Positions 35,438 through 48,151 of a stretch of DNA of 64,000 nucleotides are shown one piece after another. Below the pieces are notes generated by a model that had not been told where the DNA came from, did not search any database, and saw only the letters and a list, made by a program, of their open reading frames with translations. A program made the translations under genes and the position numbers. The stretch comes from Carposina sasakii (lineage: Eukaryota; Arthropoda; Insecta; Lepidoptera; Carposinidae): NCBI GenBank assembly GCA_014607495.2, contig CP053163.1, forward strand, positions 5,746,716 through 5,810,715. Reading direction: 5' to 3'. Position 1 is the first letter of the stretch. Every line of letters starts with the position of its first letter.

Positions 35438-36748
35438 CAAATTAAGTCACAACCGCGACACTATATATCTGGAGTCTACAAAGCAACACTATAATCTCAG
35501 TTTGCTATAAAGTACACATAAAATTTACATACTTCTTATTACAAATGATCTAACTACATTACATATAAGTAATCAAAAAATCTCCAAAAGTTAAAAAATT
35601 GACAAACACATATAACACTCTTATACTTAAGAAAGCGTATGGATTCATCTTTATTTACAAGTATGTAGATAATGCGTGTAAACACCCCAGTAATAAGTAC
35701 AAATAACTATTAACTGACCTTGCTGCTGCTTATCTAAATAATTATTTAATGGGTCAATTGCCAAATTATATTATGACCCATCATTTTTAGGGCTTTATGT
35801 ACTCTGAGGTTACTCACTAAAGATTGTAGACCACAACTTTCAGCCAGAGCACTGTACAGTAGAACCATTTCAGTCACATCGTATTTAATCAATACGAATG
35901 CCACCACCATTGAAATGTAGACTTTATTGCATTACGTAAAGGTTTCAAGTCAACGAAAACTGAGTCTCATGCTATCTCCCGCATGGCAAGTGTACATGTC
36001 ACGGGCACCGACATGGCGTGCACGCATCAACCAATAGCAAATGAAAACATTTCGCGCGCATTCAAAAATGAGACTACTGCGCAGGTATATTGGTGTAACT
36101 TATTAATGTGGTACTACTGTAAGCATCTATGTCATTTTGACAATGAGTTTAACATGAGATGGTGTGAAACTAGCTATTCCAAACAGTGTAAGTACATGTA
36201 CACTTAATTCACCAATATTACAAGGCGGAAAAATTCTATTATTAAACTTATCTAAATTATATTCACAATATGCACATTTAGGAAAGAGACACGAAACCGA
36301 GAATCAATAGCTCAGGCAGCAGACATCTTATTTCAGACTCCTATGACACACCAAACATTTTACCAACAAACACAGACTTGATATGGATATGCTTTAAGTT
36401 GGAACACTTGCAATTATTCCATTCTAACTTCACTATGATGACAATGATCCTTACTATTACATTAAAAATAAATAATTATAATGACAATAATCAGACTAGA
36501 GTTAACAGGACCGTCTGCATTCATTTTCATTCTATTTAAGTTTCAATATAATTCAACTTTCAAGAGTTAATCCAAATAACTTATCCAATGAGATCCATCT
36601 AAAGGCTACCGACAAACTGAATCATGCCCTTTTCAATAAATAAATTGTCCATGTCATTATGAAGTAAAATAAATACTTGTGATGATGAGGAGGATGGCCC
36701 GACTCAAACAGGTGGTAAGAGCAGGGGTGAAATGCTTCTAGCATAGTG

Positions 36749-38846
36749 CTATGGTTTAAATTTAACCTGAGGGATGTTTTTTGAATGCAAGCACTTGTCA
36801 CAAACCCACTCCGCGTAGACTTCAGCTGTGAGTAGCTGGAAAGCAGGCTCTGTTAATCCTGTGCATCCTCTGAAAACACAGATTTGATTATTAATTATCT
36901 TGAAAAACTGTATAACTGATGATTAGATTAGATGATGTTGGATTTTTGAACTGAAAAATTTAGAAAAGGAGGTAAATCGGCGAATCCAACTCGGCTGGGC
37001 AGTGTTCGGGAAACTACGAAGCTTATTTGTGTCCAAGATACCCCAGTCCTTAAAGACGAAGGTATTCAACCAGTGCGTGCTGCCGGTGATGACCTACAGT
37101 GCCGAGATATGGTCTCTAACTATGTGCCTCATGAAGAAGCTCAGGATTGCACAGCGAGCGATTGAGAGAGCTATGCTTGGGATCTCTTTGCGTGATCGAA
37201 TCAGAAATGAGGAGATCCGCGGACGTACAAAGATCACCGACATAGCTCAACTGTCCAGCAAGCTGAAGTAGCAATGGGCAGGGCACATAGCTCGAAGAAA
37301 TAAATAAAAATAAAAACTGATGGCTGATGGAGTCGGAAAGTTCTAGAGTGGATACCACGTATCGGCAAGCACAGCGTGGGAACCCGCGAGGTGGACGGAC
37401 GACCTGGCCAAAGTCGCGGGCGTCGTCTAACAGTGGACTTCTCAGGGCTGTAAATGATGATGAGATAAAGCTAATAATGAAAAAAATACCTACTAATAGA
37501 AAGAAATATACATATCTTTACCTGTGAAACCAAAAGTTGCATCCAGATTCACATAAAATGGCTTGATCATTATCATGTACTTCCTTGTGGCACACTCCAC
37601 ATGGGTAAATAGGAGGTGCATTTGGGTTCTGGGGGTTGAAGACCATTGGTTGATCTGGGGGATACACCTTCCCAGCACTAACTGGCATTGGTTTGGGTCC
37701 AAACATTCCCATCCCTTGTCCCATGGGGCCTACTCCCTGTCCTCCTGGACCTCCCATCGCCATTCCACTCATACCAGCCAGAGGACCACAATTCCCCATA
37801 TTTCCAGGCCCAGGCCCCATCCCCATGGAGCCATTGCCACCCATTCCCATTGGCCCACCATGGCCCATGTGACTATTAGAATATGGTGGTCCTGGACCCA
37901 TAGATGTCATTGGCCCATTTCCACCCATAGGGCCACTAGGCATTCCGGCACCCATTGGACTTCCATGCCGCATTGGCCCACAATGGCCAGGGCCCATTCC
38001 ACTACCCTGCATAGACCCATTAGAGCAATTAGGACCCATTGGTCCATTCATTCTAGGCACATTCATGCCAGGCCCTCCTCCACCCATTGGGCCATTCATT
38101 GGACCATTCATCGAGCCTCCACCAAGTGGACTGTGCATTGGGGGACCCATCGGACTGTTACTCATATGATTACTTGCCATTGAACCCATATTCATGGGAC
38201 TACCCATTGGCCCAGACGACATTGGAGACCCCATAGGCATTGAATTCATGGGACTCATTGGACTGCCCATTGACCTAGAATTGGGACCCATCCCAGGTCC
38301 CATATTATGGTTGCTCATTCCCATACCTCCCATTGGAGACATCCCACCCATTGGTCCCATTGGACTCATATTGCCCATTGGGCTAATTCCTCCTCTAGGT
38401 GGTATTGATTGGTTCATAGGACTCATATTATGAGGCAGGGGGCTCATGTGTCGCATTGGAGGTCCACCCATTCCATGCATAGGCCCCATCATACCCATTG
38501 GACCATTTTGACCCATCATAGGACCATTCTGACCCATCATAGGCCCATTATGTGAGACTGTATTAGGTGAATCATCAAATGGGTTTGAGGCAACTATAGT
38601 ATCTCCATAACCAGTTAAAGGGGGTGGGGGTACAAGATCTTGAGCTGTTGGTGGTGGTTGTGGTGCCATAGAGTTATTTGTGTTAGCAGTTTTTCTTCTC
38701 TTTTTAGGATTGCTTGGTGCTGGGGCTGGGGGAGTTGGTGTATCCATTGGTGGCTTGAAGTCAGGTGGTCCCAGGCCAGGACCTGGGAGCCTATATGAGG
38801 GCATTCCTGCCAAGTTGTGACTCATTGTGACTTTATTCTGTTTCAT
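36749..38846 (-). CDS. pygo: Pygopus, PHD-finger Wnt co-activator
   Basis: Nuclear adaptor that joins BCL9/Legless and beta-catenin on Wnt targets and reads methylated H3K4 through its PHD finger. Exons 38846-37522 and 36869-36749 join at CAG/GTAAAG and ttttcag to give 481 aa. A basic signal KKRRK is at 48-52. The N-terminal homology motif with NPF and FDDSPN is at about 81-95. A long Met/Gly/Pro-rich low-complexity middle (GPMMGQNGPM-type repeats) follows, then a PHD finger with all C4HC3 ligands: C416, C419, C432, C436, H441, C444, C465, C468. The intron splits the finger after FWFH and contains an RTE fragment. A second ATG at codon 8 could also start translation. The plus-strand frames here mirror the repeats. 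Confidence 0.95.
36958..37461 (+). mobile_element. RTE LINE 3' fragment in pygo intron
   Basis: Homologous to the end of the RTE at 45373-47109 and ending ctgtaaatgatgatga. It has a premature stop after SSKLK, an insertion of aaataaaaataaa-type sequence near 37300, and deletions. Old and dead. Confidence 0.8.
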
Positions 38847-39870
38847 TTACTACAACCATTATGATGGGTGAATGAAGGTAATAAACTATTCACGTTCAAA
38901 TATATTTAAGGCACCACATTATAGAAACTGAGCGGATTATATTGCCGGAAGACTGTGAGACTATTTCTGGAACAAAAAAAATGGTTTTTGTAAGTGCATT
39001 TAATAATATTTGTATATGTAATGCAATGTGAACTGTTATCTCAACGTCCGTACTTCATTCCGGATTCATTATAACGTATATTACCACAAAATATAGTTTG
39101 GATATGACTAAAAGTGCTCAATTACCGCTTAACATCGTAGTAATAATAATAAATATAAATACAAGCCTTTGGAGACAAAATGTATACATAATATAAGATA
39201 TTATAAGCTACGATATAATACTTACAACATTATCAATTTAGCATCGGAATTACTGATTATTTTTTTGTCCACTTGAAGACCCCAAGGCAGGCGTGCAACA
39301 TATGACAAATACCACAAGATAATCACTTATATATGTAAGTTGCTGTGATACTTAAACTGCTGACGTAGATTAATGTTCCAATGTTTATATTTGTCACTTA
39401 AAACTTAAATTAGTAACCAATTTAATACATTTTTATTTACGACTCACGATATACCAAACAACACACGCCACATTCACGATATTATTTGTCAAAAAATTGA
39501 CGCTAGGGGGCGCTAGCGCGTCAATGTCGAACCATAGACAAAATTCTTACATTCAGACAAAGGCTACTTCAGATTATACGGCGTTGTATAAACGCTCTCC
39601 ATACATATTAGGTAGTTTAAAAATAATTTATTAATATCAATATTAATAATTTACTTTATTATTATGTAACCAGAAGCTCATTTTCAGTAGATAAAATAAT
39701 AAAATGTATTAGCTAGTGCGACCATTTAACATTCCTGGCTGTATGATGTCCACCTGTATGTGCCATCTTAAATTTTTGTGTAGAAATAAAAATATGATAC
39801 AAGTGTGAGTTGGACTCCCAAACATATATGTAGTTCCGTATGAGATTATTATTACCATTTACCTATGTAT
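38847..39870. other. pygo upstream region
   Basis: No coding exon seen. AT-rich sequence expected to hold the pygo 5'UTR and promoter, with no recognised element. Confidence 0.4.
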
Positions 39871-40045
39871 GTCCAGTCGTAAAAAAGGTAATAGCCCAAT
39901 GTAAGACGTGCGCCTTTCAGTCGGAAGGCGTGGATTACCAGGCCTGTACCACTGAATTAATTTTATAAACGGATTTTCTAAAATTATCACTTAACTATAC
40001 TCATGGAAGGTTGGCGTCAGGCAGTCAGCCGGCCGTAAAATTTTT
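39871..40045 (+). repeat. lepidopteran SINE-like repeat
   Basis: Contains tcagtcggaaggcgtgg, ggcctgtaccactgaatt and the end ggcgtcaggcagtcagccgg. Related to 6030-6190. An inverted copy near 50340-50940 is split by a TIR element. Confidence 0.55.
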
Positions 40046-40703
40046 GGCAATGTGAGCTTCAAAAGAAATCATATTATTGCGCCGACGACGGCGCGTTTTT
40101 TACAAAACGATTTACCGGTGCTTGTAGAGGAATCCGGTGCCCCGATATTCGACACAGATCGAGAAGTCATCTTCCAGCAAGAAGATGACTGAACCCACTG
40201 GACGTTAAATGTAAGAGAACATTTAAACAATTACTTTCGTGACAGCTAGATCGGCAGAGATGGACCCATTCCTTGGCCCGCTCGGTTACCAGAACTGCCC
40301 CCGTATTGGCTATCTTTTTTGACAGTTCATAGTCATGATCACTCATTGAAACTTATTGAACTGGAAGTTATATGTATGTGTTGCCAAAATTTTCTTTAGA
40401 TAAGGCATTATGCCACTTCCAGTTGTTGAGTTTCAATTGAGTGATGATCATTAGAACTGTCAAAAAAGATAGCCAATAGGCCTGCTGACCCCGGTGGATA
40501 TTTTCGTGTGGTGTCGGGCCAAGGAACTGGTGTATACGAATGTAGAAATAAATACTAGAGAAGAATTGATAGACAGAATCAATTCAGCATTTGAAACAAT
40601 GAAACTGAAGATGAAGTTAAAAATAACTACAACGGAGGTGAGAAACCGGGCCTGTGCCTGTATTAGGAATCGCGGCAACCATTTTGAACATCAACAATAA
40701 ATA
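40046..40703 (+). pseudogene. DDE transposase remnant (mariner-like, DUF4817-associated type)
   Basis: The plus strand reads through degraded transposase: LNVREHLNNYFRDS, then IGRDGPIPWPARLPEL, and after an insertion LTPVDIFVWCRAKELVYTNV ... ending RGNHFEHQQ, stop. These match the DGAP / WPPRSPDL / LDFFLWG / GGHFEH landmarks of insect mariner-like transposases. In-frame stops and the insertion make it inactive. Confidence 0.65.
40304..40478. mobile_element. foldback MITE inside transposase remnant
   Basis: Long inverted arms (tattggctatcttttttgac at the left, its complement at the right) with a small loop near 40390. TA at both edges fits a TA target duplication. It interrupts the host frame between PEL and TPVD. 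Confidence 0.8.
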
Positions 40704-41127
40704 ATTTCAAATGTTGCTTTACTTATTCTACCTCAAATTTAAATTTTCTCCCTTAAATTGGTTTTTAGGTCCTAATTTCAATATCTCATAAGATATCCGC
40801 GTAAATGATACCTCAAAAGATAGAACGATAACCAAGCATGTTTTTAAAAAGGTGTGAACAAAAAACCTATCTCCGTTTTTTTTAAGTGTTCTTAAAAAAA
40901 ACGTTTAAAGAATTTAAGTGTTCTTAAATTTTAAATTTTCATTCATGAAATTCAAACGTCTGTAAAAAAAATTCTAATAACACAGATGCTTCAAGCATGT
41001 TTTGTTAGATTTCTTACACGTTACTTTAATGAAATAAAATAAAAAAGAGTATATTTATCACTTAATTTGCCCATAAATTTGAAGTAAACTTTGGCTATTT
41101 TGGCTAAAAAAACAAAAAAATTGGTAA

Positions 41128-41890
41128 AAAAAGCGGGTGGGGCTGTGTCGGGGCACACGGCCGTTGGTTTTAACGTGAAACGTCTATGTTAGCGAATCGC
41201 TTTTAAAGTAAAAGATTGAAATGAAAACAAGATGGACGCTGTTTTAAGTATTTTAATAAAAAAAGAACAGGTACGTAATAGAAACATAAAATACATAGCA
41301 AATGTTTATATATTTATTGTCAGTTTCTGGTTATTTTAAATAGCAGCCGCCCACGACTTCGTCCGCGTGAGGGGGCGTTGTACCCGTGCGAAGCCGGGCA
41401 GGTTGTTGTATAGACTGTAGCCTTCCTTGGTAAATGGGCTATCTAACACTGAAAGAATTTTTCAAATCAGACCAGTAGTTCCTGAGATTAGCGCGTTCAA
41501 ACAAACAAACAAACAAACTCTTCAACTTTATAATATTAGTATAGATATAAATACTGTCCAAATTACACTTATTTTTGTATAAATCAATCGGTTCAAATAA
41601 ACTTGACAAACACACGAAAGAATCACCTCGCTATAAAGTCGGAGTCACGAGTTACACTGAATAGAAACAAGCGTGAGCGCCGGTTTCGCACAGTTATCGC
41701 AGTATCCCTCCCCCGCCGCCCCGCTTGACCCCGACACGAACTCAATGTCATAACAGCGAGCTGACTATATAAGTGAAATATTTACACCACATTTTTGTTT
41801 CTAAGACCAATAGTTTTTTAATTATTAAGGTACGATGATATAGACCTTTTCGTTACGGTCCAGTTTTTAAACCTGGTACCCGTATGTGTC
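41128..41890 (+). repeat. ~760-bp repeat, source-like copy of the 52.4-kb mosaic
   Basis: From agcgggtggggctgtg to acctggtacccg. It includes a SINE-like segment at 41340-41547 (cgcccacgacttcgtccgcg ... ataatattagtatagat) and a gcgccggtttcgcacagtta block. The same order recurs at 52434-53004 with many small gaps. Confidence 0.75.
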
Positions 41891-42147
41891 GGCGCGATTT
41901 TAAAGACGTTTCACGTCAAAAATTAGTCAGACTTCGTCAAAGACAAGCATAGCTTAAATGCTCAGATGAATGATATACACTTAAATGGTTCTAAATTGTC
42001 TATACTTACTTCGCCTTAAAGCTTTGCAGTTGCACTCATCTTCCATCCAATCATTCTGTATCAAAGTTCTGTATAAACGATATAAGGGTTGATTCTGACT
42101 GTCACACTTAAACGTAAACCTATTCTGGGATAGTGGATAGAGGTCTA

Positions 42148-42851
42148 TCTCGGCGGGAAAAGCTGGAAGGGTCTCCGTAATTTTCTTAACAAAATTTATA
42201 AATGGCTGATGTGTCCGAGAGATAAGGACAGGTAGGACTAATTTTACGTTTAGGTTTAAGTGTGACGGTCAGAATCGACCATAAGATATAGTAAACCTAT
42301 ATTTTATGGGCGCATGAGTTGTTTTGAGTACATTTTGAACCCTAACTTTAACTTGCTCGACGTTTCCATTCATCACAGTCATTCATCATAAATTCAGAAC
42401 TCTAAACAGATAGTAGTTCCCTTTGCCTTTCCTTCGGGATAGATAGGATTCGGCGGGAAAAGCTGGAAGGGTGCAGGTGTAATTTTCTTGTGAAAATCAA
42501 AAATTGTTTGTAAATGGCTTGCATGTGTCCGTAAAGTGATGTTTTCTAGTAGATAAGTTATATTTTGATTACTTGTGATGTGAATCTAGTGCGTGTGCAT
42601 GGTTTTATACGCAGGTAAGCCGAGTAAAACTTTAGCCGGATTACGATCTCTTCATGGGCGCATGTAAGTTGTTTCTGCAATAATTATTCATTTTGACAAA
42701 TTTTACACTTGTTCTTGAGGATTTTCCCGACGTTTCCATTCATCATCATCATTATCATCCATCATAAATTCAGAAATCATTTACTAAAGACAATGGCTGT
42801 ATGGGCTTAGTTCCCCTTGCCTTTCCTTCGGGATAAACTAAACAAAAAAAA
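42148..42851 (-). repeat. two head-to-tail GGCGGGAAAAGC elements
   Basis: A diverged copy (42148-42448) and a well-kept copy (about 42450-42851) of the element found at 28, 47 and 62 kb. The second ends about 70 bp before the mRpL2 start codon, so it lies in or next to that promoter. Confidence 0.8.
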
Positions 42852-42926
42852 AAAGTGGATAGATTGGTTATATTTTAGGTTAGGTGTTTGTTATAATTTT
42901 ATTTAATTAATGTATAAATTCCGAAA

Positions 42927-45900
42927 ATGGCTCTAAATAGACTATTTTCTGGTTTGTCGCTAACTCCCACACTAATAGGCAGGAGATCTTTGCATTTGAG
43001 TGTCGTTCATTTAGCTAGCAAACCCAATATTGTTAAGCCCAAACCTGGTTTTGGAAAAAGTTACCGTAGAATCGTACATTTTCCTGATAAATACACTGTA
43101 AAACCTTTAGAAGTAACTAATCTTGCTGGAAGAGATCCTGAATCTGGTAAGTAACAGATACATTTAGTTTACTATCGCTTATGTTAATCTGTTAGATACT
43201 GATTGATATGAAATGTATTTAACTCACTTAAATTCCAAAGAATTCTACTTTATGATAATTTTTACAGGAAGAGTTGTAGCTAAAGGCATTGGTGGTGGAA
43301 TCAAACACAAATATCATTGGATTGATTGGCTACGAGATGGACCCACTGAAGGTCCACCACAGGAGGAAAAAGTTATTCAGGTCAGGTATCACAGAATATA
43401 TATTTATTATATAGAATGTATACTAAATAAAATCATAATTCGAGAGACTAGTTTGACAAGTAAGTGACAGATAAAGGGTTACCATAAATAGAAAAAATTA
43501 AATAGTGGATGTAATATTCGATATTGATAATTGTCAATATGATTATATATAATCAATTAAGACTTGACTATATAAATTCTCTGAATTAAGAAAATTTCAT
43601 ATTGTAGTTCATTTTAACTCCAATGAAGAATAAGTGCTCATGCTGGAACCCAAATACTTTTGTATGGATTGCAAAAATGTTCCGTAAAAGTGATGCTAAT
43701 AAAGATTTAATGAAAAGGAAACTGTTACATCGACAAAACGTCATTCGTCTTATATTAGCTGTGCGCTAAGGTTAATTTGCTGTGCAGCCAGTATTTTTGA
43801 TGACATTGTACCAAAAGATATTAATTAGCCTTGCATTTGAGGAAAACAGTTATGTTGGGCTGATGTTTATTTTCAAATTCATCGTTAGCCTATTGCAGTC
43901 CACTGCTGGACGTAGGCCTCCCCCAGTTTACTCCACATGGCTCGATCTCCCGCTTTTGCTATCCAGTCACTACTAGCCGTCCTCTTTAAGTCATCGGTCC
44001 ATCTGGCCAGGTCTCCATTCGAGAACCTGTTTACTCCACCATCCATTGGTTCTACAACAGATGTCCACTGCCACTTCAGTCTGCTACATTTCGAGACTAT
44101 GTCTGTCACTTTGGTCTTCTACCGGATAATCTTGTTTCGAATTATGTGCTGTAATTTATTTGATGTAAAAAGGTATATAAAAGATGAGATCAAATTGAGG
44201 GAGATTATTTATTTGATGTGCAATTAAAAATATCCCATTAATTACATAACAATTTGATTATTTTAATAAAAAAAATATAAACAAAATACCAATCTGTGTT
44301 TTAAAAATATTGATATGAACAGCATTGCCTCGACCATGGCAACATAATCATGTGCAAAATGAACTGTCGAACTTGTCTCTTGAATTATTGTTTCGAGTAT
44401 AGATAACGTACCTCCTTATGCCCCATATACCTATACATTTCAATTCAATAATATGATTCACTTTCTAATGTTACAAAACTCTAAACTAGAGCTAGAAAAT
44501 ACATGACTTCTTATTATGTGCAGGTGTTGGAAGATGGCTGTAGGACTGCTCACATAGCTCTGGTGGCTGTAGGCGACAAGCTGAAGTACATCCTAGCCAC
44601 ACAGAATATGAAGGCTGGAGATATACTGAAAAGTTCACGGGTTTTACCCAGAATTCCAGGTGGGTAGACACAATTATGTTTGTTGCATTTGTTAAGTTTG
44701 CAGTCCTCATCGCCTGCCCTCGTGACTAGAATGTAATTTGTACCTAGTAATGGTTGTATCTACTCCTGTTTTCACTCAAGCATCTTTTAATATATTGTTT
44801 GTTTCATTCAAAATAATTCATTATAAAAAGTTACATGCAACAACAACAACCTGATAACAACTGTTCATTATACTAGTTTATTATACTAATTTACTGTATT
44901 TTTTTACAGTCAGAGCAAATGAGGGTGATGCATACTTATTGGGAGCACTTCCAATGGGTACATTTGTACACTGCATTGAAAAGGATCCAGGTATTTGATT
45001 TGTTCTTGCTTACTCCACCTTAATTTATTGTACTCTCTAAATATTCTTTCAAATTTCAGCCGCAAATTTCAAACAGCAGCTTAGTCACACAGATTTGTGG
45101 CTAATTCATAGGCACTCTAAGGCTTCACAAGTTTTGTGGTGAAGATTAAGGCCATCATATTTAAAATGTGTTATTTCATTTTCAGGGAATGGTGGACTTT
45201 ACATTCACGCTGCAGGTACATTTGGGACAATACTAAGGAAGCAGGATGATAGAATAATTGTGCAGATGCCATCTAAGAGGATGTTCAGTTTTAGCCAGCA
45301 TTGTATGGCTGTAGTTGGTAAGAGGTCTTTAAGATAACATAATCAAATAACACATATTTAGATTTGTTGCATCATCATCATCATTTACAGCCCTGAGAAG
45401 TCCACTGTTGGACATAGGCCTCCCCCAACAACCTCCACTCCGACCGGTCGGAAGCAGCCTGCATCCAACCGACGCCCGCAACCTTGACCAGGTCATCCGT
45501 CCACCTCGCGGGTGGCCTTCCCACGCTGCGCTTGCCGATACGTGGTATCCACTCTAGAACTTTCCGACTCCATCGGCCATCAGTTCTTCGAGCTATGTGC
45601 CCTGCCCATTGCCACTTCAGCTTGCTGGACTGTTCAGCTATGTCGGTGATCTTTGTACGTCTGCGGATCTCCTCATTTCTGATTCTATCACGCAGAGAGA
45701 TCCCAAGCATAGCTCTCTCCATCGCTCGCTGTGCGATCCTGAGCTTTTTTATGAGGCACACAGTTAGAGACCACGTCTCGGCACCGTAGGTCATCACCGG
45801 CAGCACGCACTGGTTGAATACCTTCGTCTTTAAGGACTGGGGTATCTTGGACACAAATAAGCTTCGTAGTTTCCCGAACGCTGCCCAGCCGAGTTGGATT

Positions 45901-48151
45901 CGCCGAGTTACCTCCTTCTCAAAGTTGGACTTACCTAGTTTGACCGTCTGTCCCAGGTAAACATACTCGTCAACAACTTCAAGCATCGAGCTCCCAACCA
46001 GTACAGGAGTGGGCGGCACATGGACGTTCGACATGATCTTCGTCTTGTCCATGTTCATCTTCAGGCCCACCTGTTGGGAGACTCGATTGAGGCCATCGAG
46101 CATTGTGCTTAGATCCTTCAGCGATTCTGCCATGACCACGATGTCGTCTGCGAACCGAAGGTGAGTGATGTATTCGCCATTGATATTGATGCCGAGTCCT
46201 TTCCATTCGAGAAGCTTAAAGGCGTCTTCCACTGCATTGGTGAAGAGCTTCGGAGAAATAACATCTCCTTGTCTCACTCCCCTCTGCAAAGAAATCGGCT
46301 CAGTGCTCCGCTCCTGTACTCGTACCGACATGGTGGCATTGTTGTATAAACACTTCAGCACTTCGATATATCGATGGTCAATATGGCACCGCTGGAGAGA
46401 CCGCAACACTGCCCATGTCTCGATCGAATCAAAGGCCTTCTCATAGTCCACGAACGCTAGGCATAGTGGCCGATTATACTCCTCCGTTTTTTGTATAACC
46501 TGCCGTAGCGTGTGGATATGATCTATGGTACTAAACCCTTTTCGGAAACCGGCTTGTTCGGGAGGCTGGAAGTCATCAAACCTGCGAGCAAGACGATTCG
46601 TGATTACCCTTGAAAACAACTTGTAGACATGGCTCAGAAGCGAGATGGGTCTATAGTTCTTCAGCAAGGCTTTATCACCTTTTTTTAAAGAACAGCACCA
46701 CCACACTTCTGTTCCATGCTTCCGGCGTTACGCCTTCGAGCAGGACGGAATTGAAGAGTCTTTGGAGGATGAAGGTACCGGAGTTCCACCCGCTCTTAGA
46801 AGCTCTGATGTAATTCCATCGTCACCCGGCGCTTTGTTGTTTTTGAGTTGTTTAAGGGCAGTCCTAATCTCGTACAGGCTGATATCCGGGATGTCTTCAG
46901 TATAGTGTCGGGTGAGCTTGGCTCTTGGGTCTTTGTCTAATCTAACAGGTTTAGCGACCGAGGTATATAGCTGTCCATAGAACCTCTCGATCTCCCTTAG
47001 CACCTCTGGTATGGTAGACGCTACACTGCCGTCCTCTGTCTTCAGCTTCGTCAACTGGCTCTGCCCAATAGATAATTCTCTTGCGAACACTTTGGAGCCT
47101 TGGTTTCGCTAGATTTGTTGCATACAAGTATCCTTTTTATTAAGTGTGGTACTAATATGAAGTATTGGAGTAGCAAGAGGTTTTTTCAATTTATTTTCTT
47201 TCTTTATTCTTTATTGCACACACACAAAAAGAAATATGGCATACAACATTAAAGAAGAGATGCATGTACAATGGCAAGCTTATCTCTACCAGAGATCTCT
47301 TCCAGCAAGCCAAGCAAGTAAAGAGAAATTTACTTTATCCCAAAGGAAAGGCAAAGAAAAATAGGGAAAGTATGTCTGTCCAAACAGGCATTGTCTTGAT
47401 GGCATAATGATTTCTGAATTTATGCTGGACTAGTGGACGCCCGCGACTCCGTCCGCGTGGACTACAGAAAAAACAAGATAAAAACATTTTCCCGGGATAA
47501 AATATGTTAAGTGGGACTTGTCACAATATATCCCTGAAAACTGCATCGAAATCGGTTCAGCCGTTTCTGAGATTAGCGTGCACAAACGCAGACAAAACAT
47601 AAAAATCGTTTTGGGTTCTATTGCGTTGATAAAGGTCTCCTATAATATTTTTCTCATATATCTTCCATGTACAGACAGCTATCCGTTACATTTTTATTAT
47701 ATGTATAGATAGTTAGATGACAAAACCGATCCAGCAGCATAATTGTTATTATTTCAACTGTATAGTTATACGTCTTTTAAGGGATTAAAAATGATCATGT
47801 ATGTGTAGGTATCTATACAAACTTTGACGGATGTTTGAAAATCTCACGCTACAGTGGCGCCAGCTAGTGAGCGCTAAAACGGTGCCCCCCCTAGTTGGGA
47901 TGGCAGTTCACATCAAATTTCTTCTATAAACTAATTTTTTTACAGGGCGCCTGTCAAATGTGGAGCACGGCAGTACTCCTATAGGATCACCGCAGCGTAA
48001 CCGGTGGCTCGGTAACCGCCCCCGATCTGGACTATGGAAGAGGAAAGATGGCCGCCATGGTAGAAAAATCAGACCACCTAAGCCCATTAAAATAATTGAA
48101 TCCAAAAAATCCTTTGGCCCTGCTGCTATACAGATGACAATGCACCCTTAA
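42927..48151 (+). CDS. mRpL2: mitochondrial ribosomal protein L2 (uL2m)
   Basis: Core protein of the large mitoribosomal subunit, near the peptidyl-transferase centre. Six exons: 42927-43146, 43268-43380, 44524-44659, 44910-44990, 45186-45317, 47946-48151. All are GT-AG and total 888 nt, 295 aa. The N-terminus is Arg-rich and amphipathic ([19 protein letters not shown]), like a mitochondrial targeting sequence. uL2 landmarks follow: [13 protein letters not shown], the C-R-T-A-H-I-A-L strand, [24 protein letters not shown], then the C-terminal [12 protein letters not shown] and [11 protein letters not shown]. Intron 5 is enlarged by an RTE insertion and intron 2 by a TIR element. AATAAA near 48461 is a candidate poly(A) signal. 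Convergent with Atg7. Confidence 0.96.
43421..44399. mobile_element. TIR element with TA target, carrying an RTE fragment
   Basis: Terminal inverted repeats begin tact..; inner words cataattcgagagactag and its inverse. TA is at 43419-43420 and 44400-44401. Same family as 50395-50883, but about 490 bp longer, partly because of an RTE insertion at about 43880-44128. It lies in mRpL2 intron 2. Confidence 0.75.
43880..44128 (-). mobile_element. RTE LINE 3' fragment of a second subfamily
   Basis: The minus strand encodes a diverged RTE C-terminus ([29 protein letters not shown]), then the gggggaggcctacgtccagc tail. Confidence 0.7.
45373..47109 (-). mobile_element. RTE-clade LINE with RT domain, 14-bp target duplication
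   Basis: Minus-strand insertion of 1737 bp in mRpL2 intron 5. The main frame (to 45381) carries the reverse-transcriptase core: [36 protein letters not shown] and the catalytic FADD in [12 protein letters not shown], then the C-terminal region ending QQWTSQGCK and TGATGA repeats. The endonuclease domain is lost by 5' truncation. Two frame breaks lie at about 46690 (in an A-run) and about 46775. The 14-bp repeat at 45359-45372 and 47110-47123 is a perfect target duplication. Young but inactive. Confidence 0.93.
47331..47432 (+). repeat. partial GGCGGGAAAAGC-family element
   Basis: Shares tttatcccaaaggaaaggca and gatttctgaatttatg with the 28- and 62-kb copies. Truncated. Confidence 0.6.
47433..47712 (-). 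repeat. SINE-like lepidopteran repeat, near complete
   Basis: Starts ctagtggacgcccgcgactc, contains gaaatcggttcagccgtttc, and ends ttacatttttattatatgta. Inverted relative to 51333-51612. Confidence 0.7.

Larger units (their letters stand above)
31700..36748 (-). other. long AT-rich stretch, possible pygo 3'UTR
   Basis: Five kilobases without a credible coding exon on either strand. A minus-strand AATAAA near 31718 is the far limit for a pygo 3'UTR. It contains a MITE-like element, a 59-bp tandem duplication and many ATTTA-type words. UTR assignment is inference; it could be intergenic. Confidence 0.35.

Noticed and set aside
37563..38433. Plus-strand open frames of up to 206 codons rich in His, Trp, Ser and Pro
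   Set aside because: They are antisense reflections of the pygo Met/Gly/Pro repeats, without domain or splice support.
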